Counted from the first letter of the stretch, positions 1-9,122 are shown. The stretch is DNA of 64,000 nt from Streptomyces sp. NBC_00513 (GCF_041431415.1 NZ_CP107845.1:4774001-4838000); one strand, 5' to 3'. Made by a program: numbers and translations. Notes: generated from the sequence alone by a model not told the origin.

Positions 1-2
1 CC

Positions 3-473
3 GGCCGCGACGGCGTGCCCGGGACGATACGGGGCCGCGCCACCCGACTGCTGCTCGACGACGGACGGTTGCCGCCCGAGGAGACGGCGCGGCTCATGGG
101 GCTGGCGCTCTCCCCGGCGACCGCCCCGGCCGACGCGGCGGGCTGGATCGAGGGCTTCGCGGGCGGCGGCGCGGGCGGCGGGACCCTGCTGATCCACGAC
201 GACCGGCTGCTGGGCCTGATCGACGCGTGGCTGGTGTCGGTGCCGGAGGGGGCGTTCATCGACGTACTGCCCCTGCTGCGCCGAACGTTCGGGGCGTACG
301 AGTCGGGCGTGAAGCGCACCCTGGGTGAACTGATCCGCCGCGGCCCCGGAGACAGGTCCGGGAGGGGCCGGGCCGGTTCGGGCCCCGAGGGTTTCGCCGC
401 CGAGCCGGATCCGATACGGGCCGACGCCGCGGCGGAGCTGGTCCGGCTGATCCTCGCGACGCCGGCGGGATGA
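3..473 (+). CDS. C-terminal end of a DUF5682-type protein (partial)
   Basis: The reading frame is already open at the window edge, so the true start lies upstream and only about 156 residues are visible. The tail has a helical block with the pattern LLGLIDAWL...LPLLRRTFGAYES, which I associate with the C-terminus of DUF5682 proteins. These usually sit between a MoxR-type AAA ATPase gene and a VWA-domain gene. The next gene here is a VWA protein, which supports the assignment. The family is thought to work with the ATPase/VWA pair in metal-chelatase-like remodelling, but its biochemical role is unknown. The family name is from memory and the call rests mostly on context. Confidence 0.6.
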   Translation, partial: GRDGVPGTIRGRATRLLLDDGRLPPEETARLMGLALSPATAPADAAGWIEGFAGGGAGGGTLLIHDDRLLGLIDAWLVSVPEGAFIDVLPLLRRTFGAYESGVKRTLGELIRRGPGDRSGRGRAGSGPEGFAAEPDPIRADAAAELVRLILATPAG

Positions 474-503
474 CGGCGCCGATGGTGACGCCGGCGGGAT
501 GAC
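458..503. repeat. 17-bp direct repeat at a gene end
   Basis: The sequence gacgccggcgggatgac occurs at 458-474, where it contains the stop codon of the upstream gene, and again at 487-503. The copies are 29 bp apart and identical. This looks like a small local duplication in the gap between the two genes. Confidence 0.8.
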
Positions 504-542
504 AGCGCGGGCGAGAGGGACGGGGCGCCGGGGGATGGCGCG

Positions 543-1931
543 ATGGGGAACGGGGCGGCAGTGGGCGACGGGGCCATGGGCGACAGCGCGACGGGGAGGG
601 CGGGGCACATGACGGCGACGGGGAACACGGCAGCGACGGAGCACATGACGACGACGGAGACCGGCACGGCGGAGGCCGGCACGGCGGAGGCCGGCGGGAC
701 GGAGGTCGGCACCACGGACACCGGCACCACGGACACCGGCACGACGGACACCGGCGGGACGGGGACCGGCACCACGGACACCGGCACCACGGATGCCGAG
801 CGGCTGCGCCGGTGGCGGATGGTGCTCGGAGGGGGCGAGGGCGACGGGACCGGCCACGCCCTCGCCGGGCGGGACGCGGCGATGGACGCCGCACTCGGCG
901 CCCTCTACGGCAGCGCCGGCGGCGCCGGCAACGGCAAGCCGCAGGGCGAGCGCTCCGCCGGTCTCGGCGGGTCGGCGCCCCGGGTGGCCCGCTGGCTCGG
1001 GGACATCCGGACGTACTTCCCCGCTTCCGTGGTCCAGGTGATGCAGCGCGACGCGATCGAGCGCCTCGGGCTCGCGTCCCTGCTGATGGAGCCGGAGATG
1101 CTGGAGGCCGTGGAGCCGGACGTCCACCTGGTCGGCACCCTCCTCTCCCTGAACAAGGCGATGCCGGAGACGACCCGGGAGACGGCGCGGGCCGTGGTCC
1201 GCAAGGTGGTCGAGCAACTGGAGAAGCGGCTGGCGGCCCGCACCAGGGCCACGCTCACGGGCGCCCTGGACCGTTCGGCGCGGATCAGCCGCCCCCGCCA
1301 CCACGACATCGACTGGGACCGGACGATCCGCGCCAACCTCAAGAACTACCTTCCCGAGCACCGCACGGTCGTCCCCGAACGGTTGATCGGATACGGCCGG
1401 GCGGCCCGGTCCGTGAAGAAGGAGGTGATCCTCTGCATCGACCAGTCCGGCTCGATGGCCGCCTCCGTCGTCTACGCCTCCGTCTTCGGCGCGGTGCTCG
1501 CCTCGATGCGGTCGATCTCCACGCGCCTCGTCGTCTTCGACACCTCCGTCGTGGACCTGACCGATCGGCTCACCGACCCGGTGGACGTCCTCTTCGGCAC
1601 CCAGCTCGGCGGTGGCACGGACATCAATCGCGCCCTCGCCCACTGCCAGTCCAAGATCACCCGGCCCGCCGACACCGTCGTCGTTCTCATCAGCGACCTC
1701 TACGAGGGCGGCATCCGCGACGAGATGCTCAAGCGGGTCGCCTCCATGAAGGCGGCCGGAGTGGAGTTCGTGACCCTGCTCGCGCTGTCCGACGAGGGCG
1801 CCCCCGCCTACGACCACCAGCACGCGGCGGCGCTCGCGGCGCTCGGCGCGCCCGCCTTCGCCTGCACCCCCGACCTGTTCCCGGACGTGATGGCCGCCGC
1901 GCTGGAGAAACGGCCCCTGCCGATCCCCTGA
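543..1931 (+). CDS. VWA domain protein, CoxE-like
   Basis: This 462-residue protein has a C-terminal von Willebrand A domain. The metal-binding (MIDAS) motif DQSGSM is near residue 300, and a conserved Thr/Asp pair in GGGTDINRA follows about 60 residues later. Such proteins (VWA_CoxE group) act with MoxR ATPases and a DUF5682 partner, and the upstream gene is the probable partner. Residues 1 to about 85 are low complexity, largely Thr/Gly/Asp repeats, and are unlikely to be conserved. The recognisable family sequence begins near the ERLRRWRMVLGG segment. The first ATG is used here. Internal ATGs at 576, 609 and 645 are possible, so the true N-terminus is uncertain. Confidence 0.8.
   Translation: MGNGAAVGDGAMGDSATGRAGHMTATGNTAATEHMTTTETGTAEAGTAEAGGTEVGTTDTGTTDTGTTDTGGTGTGTTDTGTTDAERLRRWRMVLGGGEGDGTGHALAGRDAAMDAALGALYGSAGGAGNGKPQGERSAGLGGSAPRVARWLGDIRTYFPASVVQVMQRDAIERLGLASLLMEPEMLEAVEPDVHLVGTLLSLNKAMPETTRETARAVVRKVVEQLEKRLAARTRATLTGALDRSARISRPRHHDIDWDRTIRANLKNYLPEHRTVVPERLIGYGRAARSVKKEVILCIDQSGSMAASVVYASVFGAVLASMRSISTRLVVFDTSVVDLTDRLTDPVDVLFGTQLGGGTDINRALAHCQSKITRPADTVVVLISDLYEGGIRDEMLKRVASMKAAGVEFVTLLALSDEGAPAYDHQHAAALAALGAPAFACTPDLFPDVMAAALEKRPLPIP
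660..795. repeat. Low-complexity short tandem repeats inside the VWA gene
   Basis: Repeated units of the type gacaccggcaccacg run through this stretch in frame and encode Gly-Thr-Thr-Asp-Thr and Thr-Ala-Glu-Ala-Gly blocks. The array lies in the poorly conserved N-terminal part. Repeats of this kind change length readily by slippage. Confidence 0.75.
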
Positions 1932-2296
1932 AGCCCCTGACCACCGGTGGCCTCAGGCGGCACACCGGTGGTCCACCGTCCGTCCCACCCGCCGTCCACC
2001 CCGGCGAACACCGCCCGCTCATCCCCGGCCCATCGCGTCCGCACATCGGCAGATCACACGAACGCGCAGTTCAACCGTCAGGCGATCTGTGACAGGTATC
2101 ACCGCTCAGGTGTGATCTGCGATTTAGGGACCCACGGCCCACGGGGATAACCTGCGGGACGGACATGCCGCGTCCACGGTCACCGTGTGCGCCTTCCTTG
2201 TGACAGCGCCGTCACGTTGCCCTCCGCGGCACGCCCACGCAGATAGCAGACAACCGCGAATCACTGCGAATCTTTGAAGACAAGGGACGGACGCGC
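1932..2296 (+). promoter_or_regulatory. sucC upstream region with several dyad-symmetric sites
   Basis: This 365-bp gap holds no convincing gene. It contains a GTGA-N6-TCAC dyad at 2089-2102 (flanked T and C, resembling Crp/FNR-type sites) and a GTGAC-N6-GTCAC dyad at 2200-2215. It also has an 11-bp inverted repeat, gcagatcacac at 2049-2059 and gtgtgatctgc at 2110-2120. The clustering suggests transcription-factor control of sucCD. The factor is unknown. A Shine-Dalgarno-like aagggacgg precedes the sucC GTG. Confidence 0.5.
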
Positions 2297-3475
2297 GTGG
2301 ACCTGTTCGAGTACCAGGCGAGGGACCTCTTCGCCAAGCACGGTGTACCGGTGCTGGCCGGTGAAGTGATCGACACGCCTGAGGCGGCGCGCGAGGCCAC
2401 CGAGCGGCTGGGCGGCAAGTCGGTCGTCAAGGCGCAGGTGAAGGTCGGTGGCCGAGGCAAGGCCGGCGGCGTGAAGCTTGCCGCGACCCCGGACGAGGCC
2501 GTGGCCCGGGCGACGGACATCCTCGGGATGGACATCAAGGGCCACACGGTCCACAAGGTGATGATCGCCGAGACCGCTCCCGAGATCCTCGAGGAGTACT
2601 ACGTCTCGTACCTCCTCGACCGCACCAACCGCACCTTCCTGGCCATGGCCTCGGTGCAGGGCGGCATGGACATCGAGGAGGTCGCGGAGAAGACCCCCGA
2701 GGCCCTCGCGAAGGTCCCGGTCAACGCCAACGAGGGCGTGACCATCGAGAAGGCCCGCGAGATCGTCGCGCTGGCGAAGTTCCCGGCCGCGGTCGCCGAG
2801 AAGGTCGCCGAGGTCCTCGTGACCCTGTGGGACACCTTCATCGCCGAGGACGCGCTCCTCGTCGAGGTCAACCCGCTCGCGAAGGTCGCCAACGGCGACG
2901 TCATCGCGCTCGACGGCAAGGTCTCGCTCGACGAGAACGCCGAGTTCCGCCAGCCGGGTCACGAGGAGTTCGTGGACCACGCCGCCGCGAACCCGCTTGA
3001 GGCCGCCGCCAAGGCGAAGAACCTCAACTACGTGAAGCTCGACGGCGAGGTCGGCATCATCGGCAACGGCGCGGGTCTCGTCATGAGCACCCTCGACGTG
3101 GTCGCGTACGCCGGCGAGAACCACGGTGGCGTCAAGCCCGCCAACTTCCTGGACATCGGTGGTGGCGCTTCCGCCGCCGTCATGGCCAACGGCCTGGAGA
3201 TCATCCTCGGCGACCCGGACGTCAAGTCCGTGTTCGTCAACGTCTTCGGTGGCATCACCGCGTGTGACGAGGTCGCCAACGGCATCGTCCAGGCACTCCA
3301 GCTGCTGGCGGACAAGGGCGAGGCGGTCACCAAGCCGCTCGTCGTCCGCCTCGACGGCAACAACGCCGAGCTGGGTCGCAAGATCCTGTCGGACGCCAAC
3401 CACCCGCTGGTGCAGCGCGTGGACACCATGGACGGCGCGGCCGACAAGGCCGCCGAGCTCGCGGCTGCGAAGTAA
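2297..3475 (+). CDS. sucC: Succinyl-CoA synthetase (ADP/GDP-forming), beta subunit
   Basis: This is the beta subunit of the TCA-cycle enzyme that converts succinyl-CoA to succinate with nucleotide phosphorylation in the cytoplasm. The 392-residue length is normal. The ATP-grasp N-terminal half carries the Gly-rich loop GGRGKAGG at residues 51-58. The C-terminal CoA-ligase half carries the [14 protein letters not shown] and [12 protein letters not shown] motifs typical of SucC. The start is a GTG behind a purine-rich site. sucD follows 21 bp later, so the two subunits are co-transcribed. The multi-dyad region upstream suggests regulated expression. Confidence 0.97.
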   Translation: MDLFEYQARDLFAKHGVPVLAGEVIDTPEAAREATERLGGKSVVKAQVKVGGRGKAGGVKLAATPDEAVARATDILGMDIKGHTVHKVMIAETAPEILEEYYVSYLLDRTNRTFLAMASVQGGMDIEEVAEKTPEALAKVPVNANEGVTIEKAREIVALAKFPAAVAEKVAEVLVTLWDTFIAEDALLVEVNPLAKVANGDVIALDGKVSLDENAEFRQPGHEEFVDHAAANPLEAAAKAKNLNYVKLDGEVGIIGNGAGLVMSTLDVVAYAGENHGGVKPANFLDIGGGASAAVMANGLEIILGDPDVKSVFVNVFGGITACDEVANGIVQALQLLADKGEAVTKPLVVRLDGNNAELGRKILSDANHPLVQRVDTMDGAADKAAELAAAK

Positions 3476-3496
3476 GGGCAGAGGTCACAGACTCAC

Positions 3497-4387
3497 ATGG
3501 CTATCTTCCTCAACAAGGACAGCAAGGTCATCGTCCAGGGCATGACCGGTGCCACGGGCATGAAGCACACCAAGCTGATGCTGGCTGACGGCACCAACAT
3601 CGTCGGCGGCGTGAACCCGCGCAAGGCCGGCACCACCGTCGACTTCGACGGCACCGAGGTACCGGTCTTCGGTTCCGTCGCCGAGGCGATGGAGAAGACG
3701 GGCGCCAACGTCTCCGTCCTCTTCGTCCCGCCGGCCTTCGCCAAGGCCGCCGTCGTCGAGGCCATCGACGCCGAGATCCCGCTGGCCGTCGTCATCACCG
3801 AGGGCATCGCGGTGCACGACTCCGCCGCCTTCTGGGCGTACGCGACCGCCAAGGGCAACACCACGCGGATCATCGGCCCGAACTGCCCGGGTCTGATCAC
3901 CCCCGGCCAGTCCAACGCCGGCATCATCCCGGGCGACATCACCAAGCCCGGCCGCATCGGTCTCGTGTCCAAGTCCGGCACGCTGACCTACCAGATGATG
4001 TACGAACTCCGTGACCTCGGCTTCTCCTCCGCCGTCGGCATCGGTGGCGACCCGGTCATCGGTACCACGCACATCGACGCCCTCGCGGCGTTCGAGGCGG
4101 ACCCCGACACCGACCTGATCGTCATGATCGGCGAGATCGGCGGCGACGCCGAGGAGCGTGCGGCGGACTTCATCGCGAAGAACGTCACCAAGCCGGTCGT
4201 CGGTTACGTCGCGGGCTTCACCGCCCCCGAGGGCAAGACCATGGGCCACGCCGGCGCCATCGTCTCCGGTTCTTCCGGCACCGCACAGGCCAAGAAGGAA
4301 GCCCTCGAGGCCGCGGGCGTGAAGGTCGGCAAGACGCCGACCGAGACCGCCAAGCTGGCGCGCGAGATCCTGAACGCCGCTCAGTAG
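3497..4387 (+). CDS. sucD: Succinyl-CoA synthetase, alpha subunit
   Basis: The alpha subunit binds CoA and carries the phosphorylated active-site histidine, and it pairs with SucC in the TCA cycle. It has 296 residues, the usual length. The N-terminal CoA-binding Rossmann domain begins [15 protein letters not shown], and the [11 protein letters not shown] motif is present. The phospho-histidine lies in GHAGAIVSG, at about residue 251. The ATG follows a gaggtcacag stretch. A strong hairpin immediately downstream ends the sucCD unit. Confidence 0.97.
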   Translation: MAIFLNKDSKVIVQGMTGATGMKHTKLMLADGTNIVGGVNPRKAGTTVDFDGTEVPVFGSVAEAMEKTGANVSVLFVPPAFAKAAVVEAIDAEIPLAVVITEGIAVHDSAAFWAYATAKGNTTRIIGPNCPGLITPGQSNAGIIPGDITKPGRIGLVSKSGTLTYQMMYELRDLGFSSAVGIGGDPVIGTTHIDALAAFEADPDTDLIVMIGEIGGDAEERAADFIAKNVTKPVVGYVAGFTAPEGKTMGHAGAIVSGSSGTAQAKKEALEAAGVKVGKTPTETAKLAREILNAAQ

Positions 4388-4406
4388 GCAGTCGCTGTAC
4401 GCGTGT

Positions 4407-4448
4407 ACGGGCGTGGCCCGCACCCTTCGGGGCGCGGGCCACGCCCGT
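4407..4448. terminator. Terminator hairpin after sucD
   Basis: A perfect 15-bp stem is formed by acgggcgtggcccgc (4407-4421) and its complement at 4434-4448, with a 12-nt loop. It lies between sucD and the converging gene that ends at 4470, so it probably terminates transcription from both sides. Confidence 0.85.
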
Positions 4449-4469
4449 TTCGCGTGGTGCCGTCGGCCG

Positions 4470-6269
4470 TCACCCCACCGTGGGCGTGAGGCGGTCGGGC
4501 CGGGCGGCCGGGTGGAAGCGCAGCGTGTCGTGGAGTTCCTTGCTCCGCTCGGTGAGCGCCTGCGGGCCGCTGTGCGGGGGCACCCCGGTGACGTTCGCGC
4601 CGGGGGAGACCGGAGGCTCGTACCGGGTGGGGGCGGTCGTCAGCGTGTACGCCGTCGCCACCGCGATCACGGCGGTCAGGCCGATCGCGGCGCGGGACCA
4701 CAACCGGGCCCGGCGCTCGCACGCCACGCGCACGACGGACGCCTCGCGCGGCTCCAGCCGTACGGGCGGGCGGACCGCGCCCAGGCGCTCGCGCAACAGG
4801 GCGGAGTGCCGCTCCGGCGGCGCGGCGGCCAACTCGGGGATCCGGTCGGCGAGGTCGGCGTGCGCGTGGAGCAACCGGATGCCGGTGGTGGGGGTGGTGG
4901 CCTCGGTCTCGGCGGCCGTGTCGGGCAGGTCGAGGCCGACCCCGTCGTAGAGCAGCACCGTGCGCCGGTGCGTGGTGGGGAGCGCCAGCATCGCGTCCAT
5001 CAGGATCCGGTCCGCGGGCTCGGCCGGGGCCTGGTCGGGGTTGCGGTGGGCGCGTCGCAGTCGCTGCCAGGGGGACAGGGCGTGCTCGTACGCGGCCGCG
5101 CGCACCCAGCCCACCGGATCCGGGTCAGTGGCGACCTCGGGCCAGCGCTCCCAGGCGTTCTGGAACGCCCGCTCGACGGCCTCCAGGGAGAGGGCGCGGC
5201 GGCCGGTGAGCAAGTACGTCTGGCGTGCCAGGGCGGGGGCGGCGTACGCGTAGAGCGCGTCGAAGGCCTGGGCGGGGGTGAGGGTGGATCCCGGAGCCGG
5301 GGCCGCCTCGGCCGCGGGTTCCTTCTCGGTCTCGACCTCCCCGGCCCGGTCCGCGTCGGTCCTGTCCGCCTCGGGCTCGCCCGTCTCGGCCCTGCCCGCC
5401 TCTTGCCTGTCGGCTCCGGCTCCGGTCGGGTCCGGCGGGACCTCGGCCGGCGTCTCCTTGTCCGTCGTGGCCGTGTCCGTCGTGGTCCCGTCCGCCTCGG
5501 CCTCGACCTGGTCCGCGACCTTGTCGGCGACCTTGTCCGCAGGTGCCGCCTCGACCTCCTCGGCCGGCGTGTCGGACCGGTTCCGGCCCCCCGACGTCGC
5601 GGGGGCGGGAGGGGGTTCCGCGCCGCCGGGGTGGCCGCCGCCCGCGCCGGAGCCGGATCTCACCGGGGTCTTGGACTCGTGGCGAGCCAAGGAGGCCGCC
5701 GGCTTGGCGGCGCGCTTCGCGGCGCCCTTGGATCGGTTCGGGCGGCCGGCGGGGCGTGCCTGACCGCCGGCGGCGAAGGCGCGCACGGCGCCGGCCATGC
5801 GCCGGGCGGGTTCGGAGGCGGGCGTGGGGCCCGCCTCGGTATCCGCTTCCGCGTCGGACCCGCCGTCCGCCTCCGGGGGCGGGGCGTGGGTGGCGCCCAC
5901 GGCCGTCGCGGCCCGCGCCGTCGTCGCTGCGGGAGCCGCCGGTTCAGCCGGTCCGGCCGGTCCGGCCGCTTCAGCCGCTTCAGCCGGTTCGGTCGCTTCA
6001 GCCGGTTCGGTCGGGGGTGCGGCGGACGCGGTCTGCTCGGCGGCGAGGCGGGCGAGGTGGGCGAGCAGCTTGGCGTACGCCTCGCGCTTGCGACCGCGCG
6101 GGCCCGTGCGGCCGTTCTCCCAGGAGCGCGCCGTGTTCGTGGTGACGCCCAGGGTCGACGCGAGGTCCTCGTGCGTCAGCTCGGCGATTTCACGCAGCCT
6201 GCGGCGCTCCTTGGGGGAGGGGAGATCGGTCTCCCCGGTGGCGGAGGCCGTCTCGACGTCCTGTGTCAT
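4470..6269 (-). CDS. Hybrid regulator: XRE-type HTH, sigma-like middle, C-terminal membrane anchor
   Basis: This 599-residue protein has three recognisable parts. Residues about 20-75 form a helix-turn-helix of the XRE type (LTHEDLASTLGVTTNTARSW). Next comes a long Ala/Glu/Pro/Thr-rich linker (about 85-320). The segment from about 325 to 480 resembles ECF sigma factor regions 2 and 4 (FDALYAYAAPALARQTYLL, AVERAFQNAWERW, MLALPTTHRRTVLLYDG), with region 4 poorly kept. A hydrophobic segment near residue 540 (AAIGLTAVIAVATAYTL) would anchor it, leaving about 45 residues outside. The ATG follows a clear ggggag site. It may be a membrane-tethered regulator. Its targets are unknown and sigma activity is not established. 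It diverges from the DUF6350 gene. Confidence 0.65.
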   Translation of the reverse strand: MTQDVETASATGETDLPSPKERRRLREIAELTHEDLASTLGVTTNTARSWENGRTGPRGRKREAYAKLLAHLARLAAEQTASAAPPTEPAEATEPAEAAEAAGPAGPAEPAAPAATTARAATAVGATHAPPPEADGGSDAEADTEAGPTPASEPARRMAGAVRAFAAGGQARPAGRPNRSKGAAKRAAKPAASLARHESKTPVRSGSGAGGGHPGGAEPPPAPATSGGRNRSDTPAEEVEAAPADKVADKVADQVEAEADGTTTDTATTDKETPAEVPPDPTGAGADRQEAGRAETGEPEADRTDADRAGEVETEKEPAAEAAPAPGSTLTPAQAFDALYAYAAPALARQTYLLTGRRALSLEAVERAFQNAWERWPEVATDPDPVGWVRAAAYEHALSPWQRLRRAHRNPDQAPAEPADRILMDAMLALPTTHRRTVLLYDGVGLDLPDTAAETEATTPTTGIRLLHAHADLADRIPELAAAPPERHSALLRERLGAVRPPVRLEPREASVVRVACERRARLWSRAAIGLTAVIAVATAYTLTTAPTRYEPPVSPGANVTGVPPHSGPQALTERSKELHDTLRFHPAARPDRLTPTVG

Positions 6270-6389
6270 GCCACACTCCCCGCGACCCGGCAGTCCTGCG
6301 CGAAAAAGTACATAAAACGTATATTGAGCGACACCACGGACATTCGCCTGTTACCCGCCCATAGCGCGTGTCGTTGGCACCATGGCGGG
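6270..6389. promoter_or_regulatory. Divergent promoter region, unusually AT-rich
   Basis: The gap between the two divergent genes contains an AT-rich core near 6300-6330 (gaaaaagtacataaaacgta), unlike the GC-rich surroundings. Inside it, TAC-ATAAAA-CGTA is a short inverted repeat that could be an operator for the adjacent HTH protein. The promoters themselves were not pinned down. Confidence 0.4.
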
Positions 6390-7985
6390 GTGACCCAAGT
6401 GACCGAACGCGGGACCCTGTTGCCGACGGCCCCGCGGGCCGCCGCGCGGCGCCGTTCACCGGCCGCCGCCGCCTGTGTGCTGGGCGGCGCGGTGGCCGCC
6501 GGACTGGGGCTCGGCTTCCTGGCCGTGCTCGTGATCGTGCTGTGGATCAGCTCCCCCTACCCCGACAGCGGCCCCGGCGGCGCGCTGCACCTCGCCGCGG
6601 GCCTGTGGCTGCTGGCCCACGGGACGGAACTCGTCCGCTACGACACTCTTTCCGGTGTACCGGCGCCCGTCGGAGTGACCCCGCTGCTCCTGGTGGCACT
6701 GCCGGTGCTGCTGATGCGGCGGGCCGCGCGCCTCGGCAGCGCCTCGGGCGACGGCTCCATGGACGACGAGGTACTGCCGCCGAGCGTGGTCTTCTCGGCC
6801 GTGACCTGCGGATACCTGGCTGTCGGAGCGATGGCCACCGTGTACGCGGCGGGCGGCCCGATGCCGGCCGATCCGCTGAGCGCCGCCTGGCACGTGCCGC
6901 TGGTCGCCGTACTGGCCGCCGCCGGCGGAGTCTGGGAGGCCCGGGGCAGGCCGCCGGTGACGCTCCCGCCCTGGGCACCGGGATGGGCGGTCAGGGGTGT
7001 ACGAACGGCAATCGCGCGCCCCCGCTACGCGCTGGCCCTGCGCTCCGGCGCGGCCGGGACGCTCGTCCTCCTGGGCGGGGGAATCCTGCTCGTCGGAGCC
7101 TCGCTGGCCTGGCACGGCCCGGAGGTCCAGGGATCCTTCCTCGCGCTGACCGGAGTGTGGTCGGGACGGTTCGCGGTCCTGCTGCTCGCGCTCACCCTGA
7201 TCCCGAACGCGATGGTGTGGGGCGCGGCGTACGGACTGGGGCCCGGCTTCGCGCTGGGCACCGGCGCGACCGCCACACCGCTCGGCTTCGGTGGATCGCC
7301 CGCGCTGCCGAGGTTCCCGCTGCTCGCGGCCCTGCCACCGGAAGGCTCCGGAACGCCACTGACCTGGGCGGCGGTCGCGGTACCGGTGGCCGCGGGACTG
7401 GGCGTCGGCTGGTTCGCGGTGCGGCGGGCGCGGGAGGTCTCGTACGGGGAGACCGCGGTCACCGCCGCGCTGGGGTCGGTGGTGTGCGGGCTCACGATGG
7501 CCGGGCTCGCGGCGGCGGCGGCCGGACCGATGGGCGCGGCGGCCCTGGCGAGCTTCGGGCCGGTGTGGTGGCAGGTCGGCGCCGCGGCCACGGGATGGAC
7601 GCTGGCGCTGGCGGTGCCGCTGGCCGTGGCGGTGCACGCCTGGCGGACGCGGCCCGTGCGGGGGGCCGCGGGCGCGGCCGACGAATGGCACGACTCCGGG
7701 GTACGGGAACTGCGCTGGGCGGCGCTTCGGCGGGCGGCCACGCCGATGGTTCCCGTGGGGGTGGATCCCGTGGCCGCGGCTCCGGTGGCGGCTCCGGTGA
7801 CGGGGTCGGGGGCCTCGACCCCGCCGGTGGTCTCCGTGGCGCCGGTGGCGCCGGTGGCGGCGCCGGTCGTGCCGGTGGGGCCGGGTGCCGGGCCGGAAGA
7901 GCCAGCGGCCGTCGCGGAAGGGGCCGCGCCGCTGCTTCCCGGGGTGGCCGGGGCCCGTGTCCTGTCGCGGAAGCCGTCGGAGTAG
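6390..7985 (+). CDS. DUF6350 family multi-pass membrane protein
   Basis: This is an integral membrane protein of about 531 residues with many hydrophobic segments. It begins with one at about residues 27-50 (GLGFLAVLVIVLWISSPYP) and continues through about residue 420. The tail (from about 440) is Pro/Ala/Val-rich low complexity. I recognise it as the DUF6350 family found in actinobacteria upstream of purN. Function is unknown. The frame stays open far upstream, antisense to the XRE gene, so the start had to be chosen. GTG at 6390 gives MTQVTERG. GTG at 6399 is better spaced from the gcgggg at 6385-6390 and is equally possible. Confidence 0.7.
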   Translation: MTQVTERGTLLPTAPRAAARRRSPAAAACVLGGAVAAGLGLGFLAVLVIVLWISSPYPDSGPGGALHLAAGLWLLAHGTELVRYDTLSGVPAPVGVTPLLLVALPVLLMRRAARLGSASGDGSMDDEVLPPSVVFSAVTCGYLAVGAMATVYAAGGPMPADPLSAAWHVPLVAVLAAAGGVWEARGRPPVTLPPWAPGWAVRGVRTAIARPRYALALRSGAAGTLVLLGGGILLVGASLAWHGPEVQGSFLALTGVWSGRFAVLLLALTLIPNAMVWGAAYGLGPGFALGTGATATPLGFGGSPALPRFPLLAALPPEGSGTPLTWAAVAVPVAAGLGVGWFAVRRAREVSYGETAVTAALGSVVCGLTMAGLAAAAAGPMGAAALASFGPVWWQVGAAATGWTLALAVPLAVAVHAWRTRPVRGAAGAADEWHDSGVRELRWAALRRAATPMVPVGVDPVAAAPVAAPVTGSGASTPPVVSVAPVAPVAAPVVPVGPGAGPEEPAAVAEGAAPLLPGVAGARVLSRKPSE

Positions 7986-8018
7986 TCGCACGGTGACGGC
8001 TTCGTCGCTGCCGGCCCC

Positions 8019-8214
8019 GGCCGCGCCGGGCGCCTCAAGCGCCGGCGGGGCTGGGATGGCGGGGCGGGGCCGGGATGGCCGGGCCGGGATGGTGGCGCCG
8101 ACGCGGAGTACCCCGGCCGGGGGTCGGCGTGGTTGGCGGCGCGGCGGACGTACGGCCGCGCCGGGCGCCTCAAACGCCGGCGGGGCTGGGATGGCGGGGC
8201 AGGGCCGGGATGGC
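8019..8214. repeat. Duplicated intergenic element, two copies of about 61 bp
   Basis: Copies at 8019-8079 and 8154-8214 are almost identical and 135 bp apart. Each contains the palindromic core gccgggcgcctcaaRcgccggcggggct followed by tandem gggatggc units. The core resembles a small repetitive element that I have seen between many Streptomyces genes. The rest of the 7986-8249 gap shows no gene. Confidence 0.75.
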
Positions 8215-8249
8215 GGGGCCGGGGCGGCTGGGGCCGCCCCGGGTGGGGG

Positions 8250-8888
8250 TCAGCGTTGGACCTTGAGGACCTTGCCCAGGAAGTTGTCGGGGAGCAGGGT
8301 GTTGCACTGGAGTTCCGCGGTCTTCGTCAGTGCGTCCTCGCGGCACACGTAGAAGTCCTTGTAAGCCAGTTGCAGGGCGTACGAGCTCATCGCCAGCAGC
8401 AGTGCCAGCGACGCCGTGACCAGGCCGCCGATCGCGGCCGTGCGCTGGGGGCCGGCTGCCGGGCCGAGGGCCGCCAGGCCGCCGGGGGTCGGCGTGGTGG
8501 CGGGTGCCGGGGTGGTGGTCGGGGTCGCGGCGGTGGGGTCGGTGTCCGGGGACGCGGCCGGCTCGGCCGGGCGGCCGCGCAGGGCGGTGATGCCCCAGTA
8601 CATGGCCAGCGCGCCGAGGAGGAGCCCCACCGACGGGATTCCGAAGATCCCGAAGAAGAACCCCCACATGCCCGCCAGCAGGGCGTACCGGGCGCGCCGC
8701 TGGATCGGGTCGGTCGGGTCCCAGCGGGCCGGACCGTCGGGGCCGGTCGGGTCCGAGCCCCGGTCCTGGTCCCGACCCTGGCCGGGGCCGCCACCGCGCG
8801 GCTGCCACGGCTGGTCGGGCCGGCCCTCCGGGGGAGCCGCGAAGGGGTTGTCGTCGGTCGAGGGGTCGGGCTGACGGCGGTCCGGCAT
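8250..8888 (-). CDS. Small membrane protein with proline-rich N-terminus
   Basis: The protein has 212 residues. Residues 1 to about 65 are polar and rich in Pro/Gly/Asp (cytoplasmic, disordered). Two hydrophobic segments follow near 72-100 (GMWGFFFGIFGIPSVGLLLGA) and a third near 148-165. A short C-terminal domain carries two cysteines (YVCRED, LQCNTL) that could form an extracytoplasmic disulfide. The pattern resembles DUF4190-like actinobacterial membrane proteins. No enzymatic motif is visible. It is transcribed away from purN, and the gene pair is a common Streptomyces arrangement. Function unknown. Confidence 0.7.
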   Translation of the reverse strand: MPDRRQPDPSTDDNPFAAPPEGRPDQPWQPRGGGPGQGRDQDRGSDPTGPDGPARWDPTDPIQRRARYALLAGMWGFFFGIFGIPSVGLLLGALAMYWGITALRGRPAEPAASPDTDPTAATPTTTPAPATTPTPGGLAALGPAAGPQRTAAIGGLVTASLALLLAMSSYALQLAYKDFYVCREDALTKTAELQCNTLLPDNFLGKVLKVQR

Positions 8889-9122
8889 CGAGTGCGTTAC
8901 TTCCCCTGCTGTCGTGCGGCCAAAGGCGTCGCGCCGCGTCGTTTGTGGCTTGTATGCCAGACGCTACCGCCCGGCCGTCCCCCCGTCCCTCGGGGGCGGT
9001 CCGGTGTGCCGGTATCGTTGCAGGCGGTCGGTGGCTTCGTATGGTTCCCCGTATACCGGTGCCCCGTAGTTTCATGCGATCGCACAAGACGAACGCCGTA
9101 TTCACGTGAGAAAGGGCCGTAC

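Noticed and set aside
660..795. Regular repeats that might suggest a CRISPR array
   Set aside because: The units are 15 bp or so, in-frame and without unique spacers. They encode Thr/Gly/Asp repeats.
2198..2216. Rex operator before sucC
   Set aside because: The site ttgtgac-N6-gtcacg has the wrong half-site spacing for the Rex consensus as I recall it. It is kept only as an unassigned dyad.
2261..3403. Long minus-strand open frame opposite sucC (and similar ones opposite sucD, purH, glyA, sdhA)
   Set aside because: These are GC-driven mirror frames of strongly conserved genes with Val/Leu/Asp/Arg-rich composition and no motifs.
4413..6389. A very long plus-strand open frame leading into the DUF6350 gene
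   Set aside because: It lies antisense to the XRE/sigma-like gene, is rich in Arg/Gly without any homology, and simply reflects high GC. Only the part from about 6390 has a recognisable protein.
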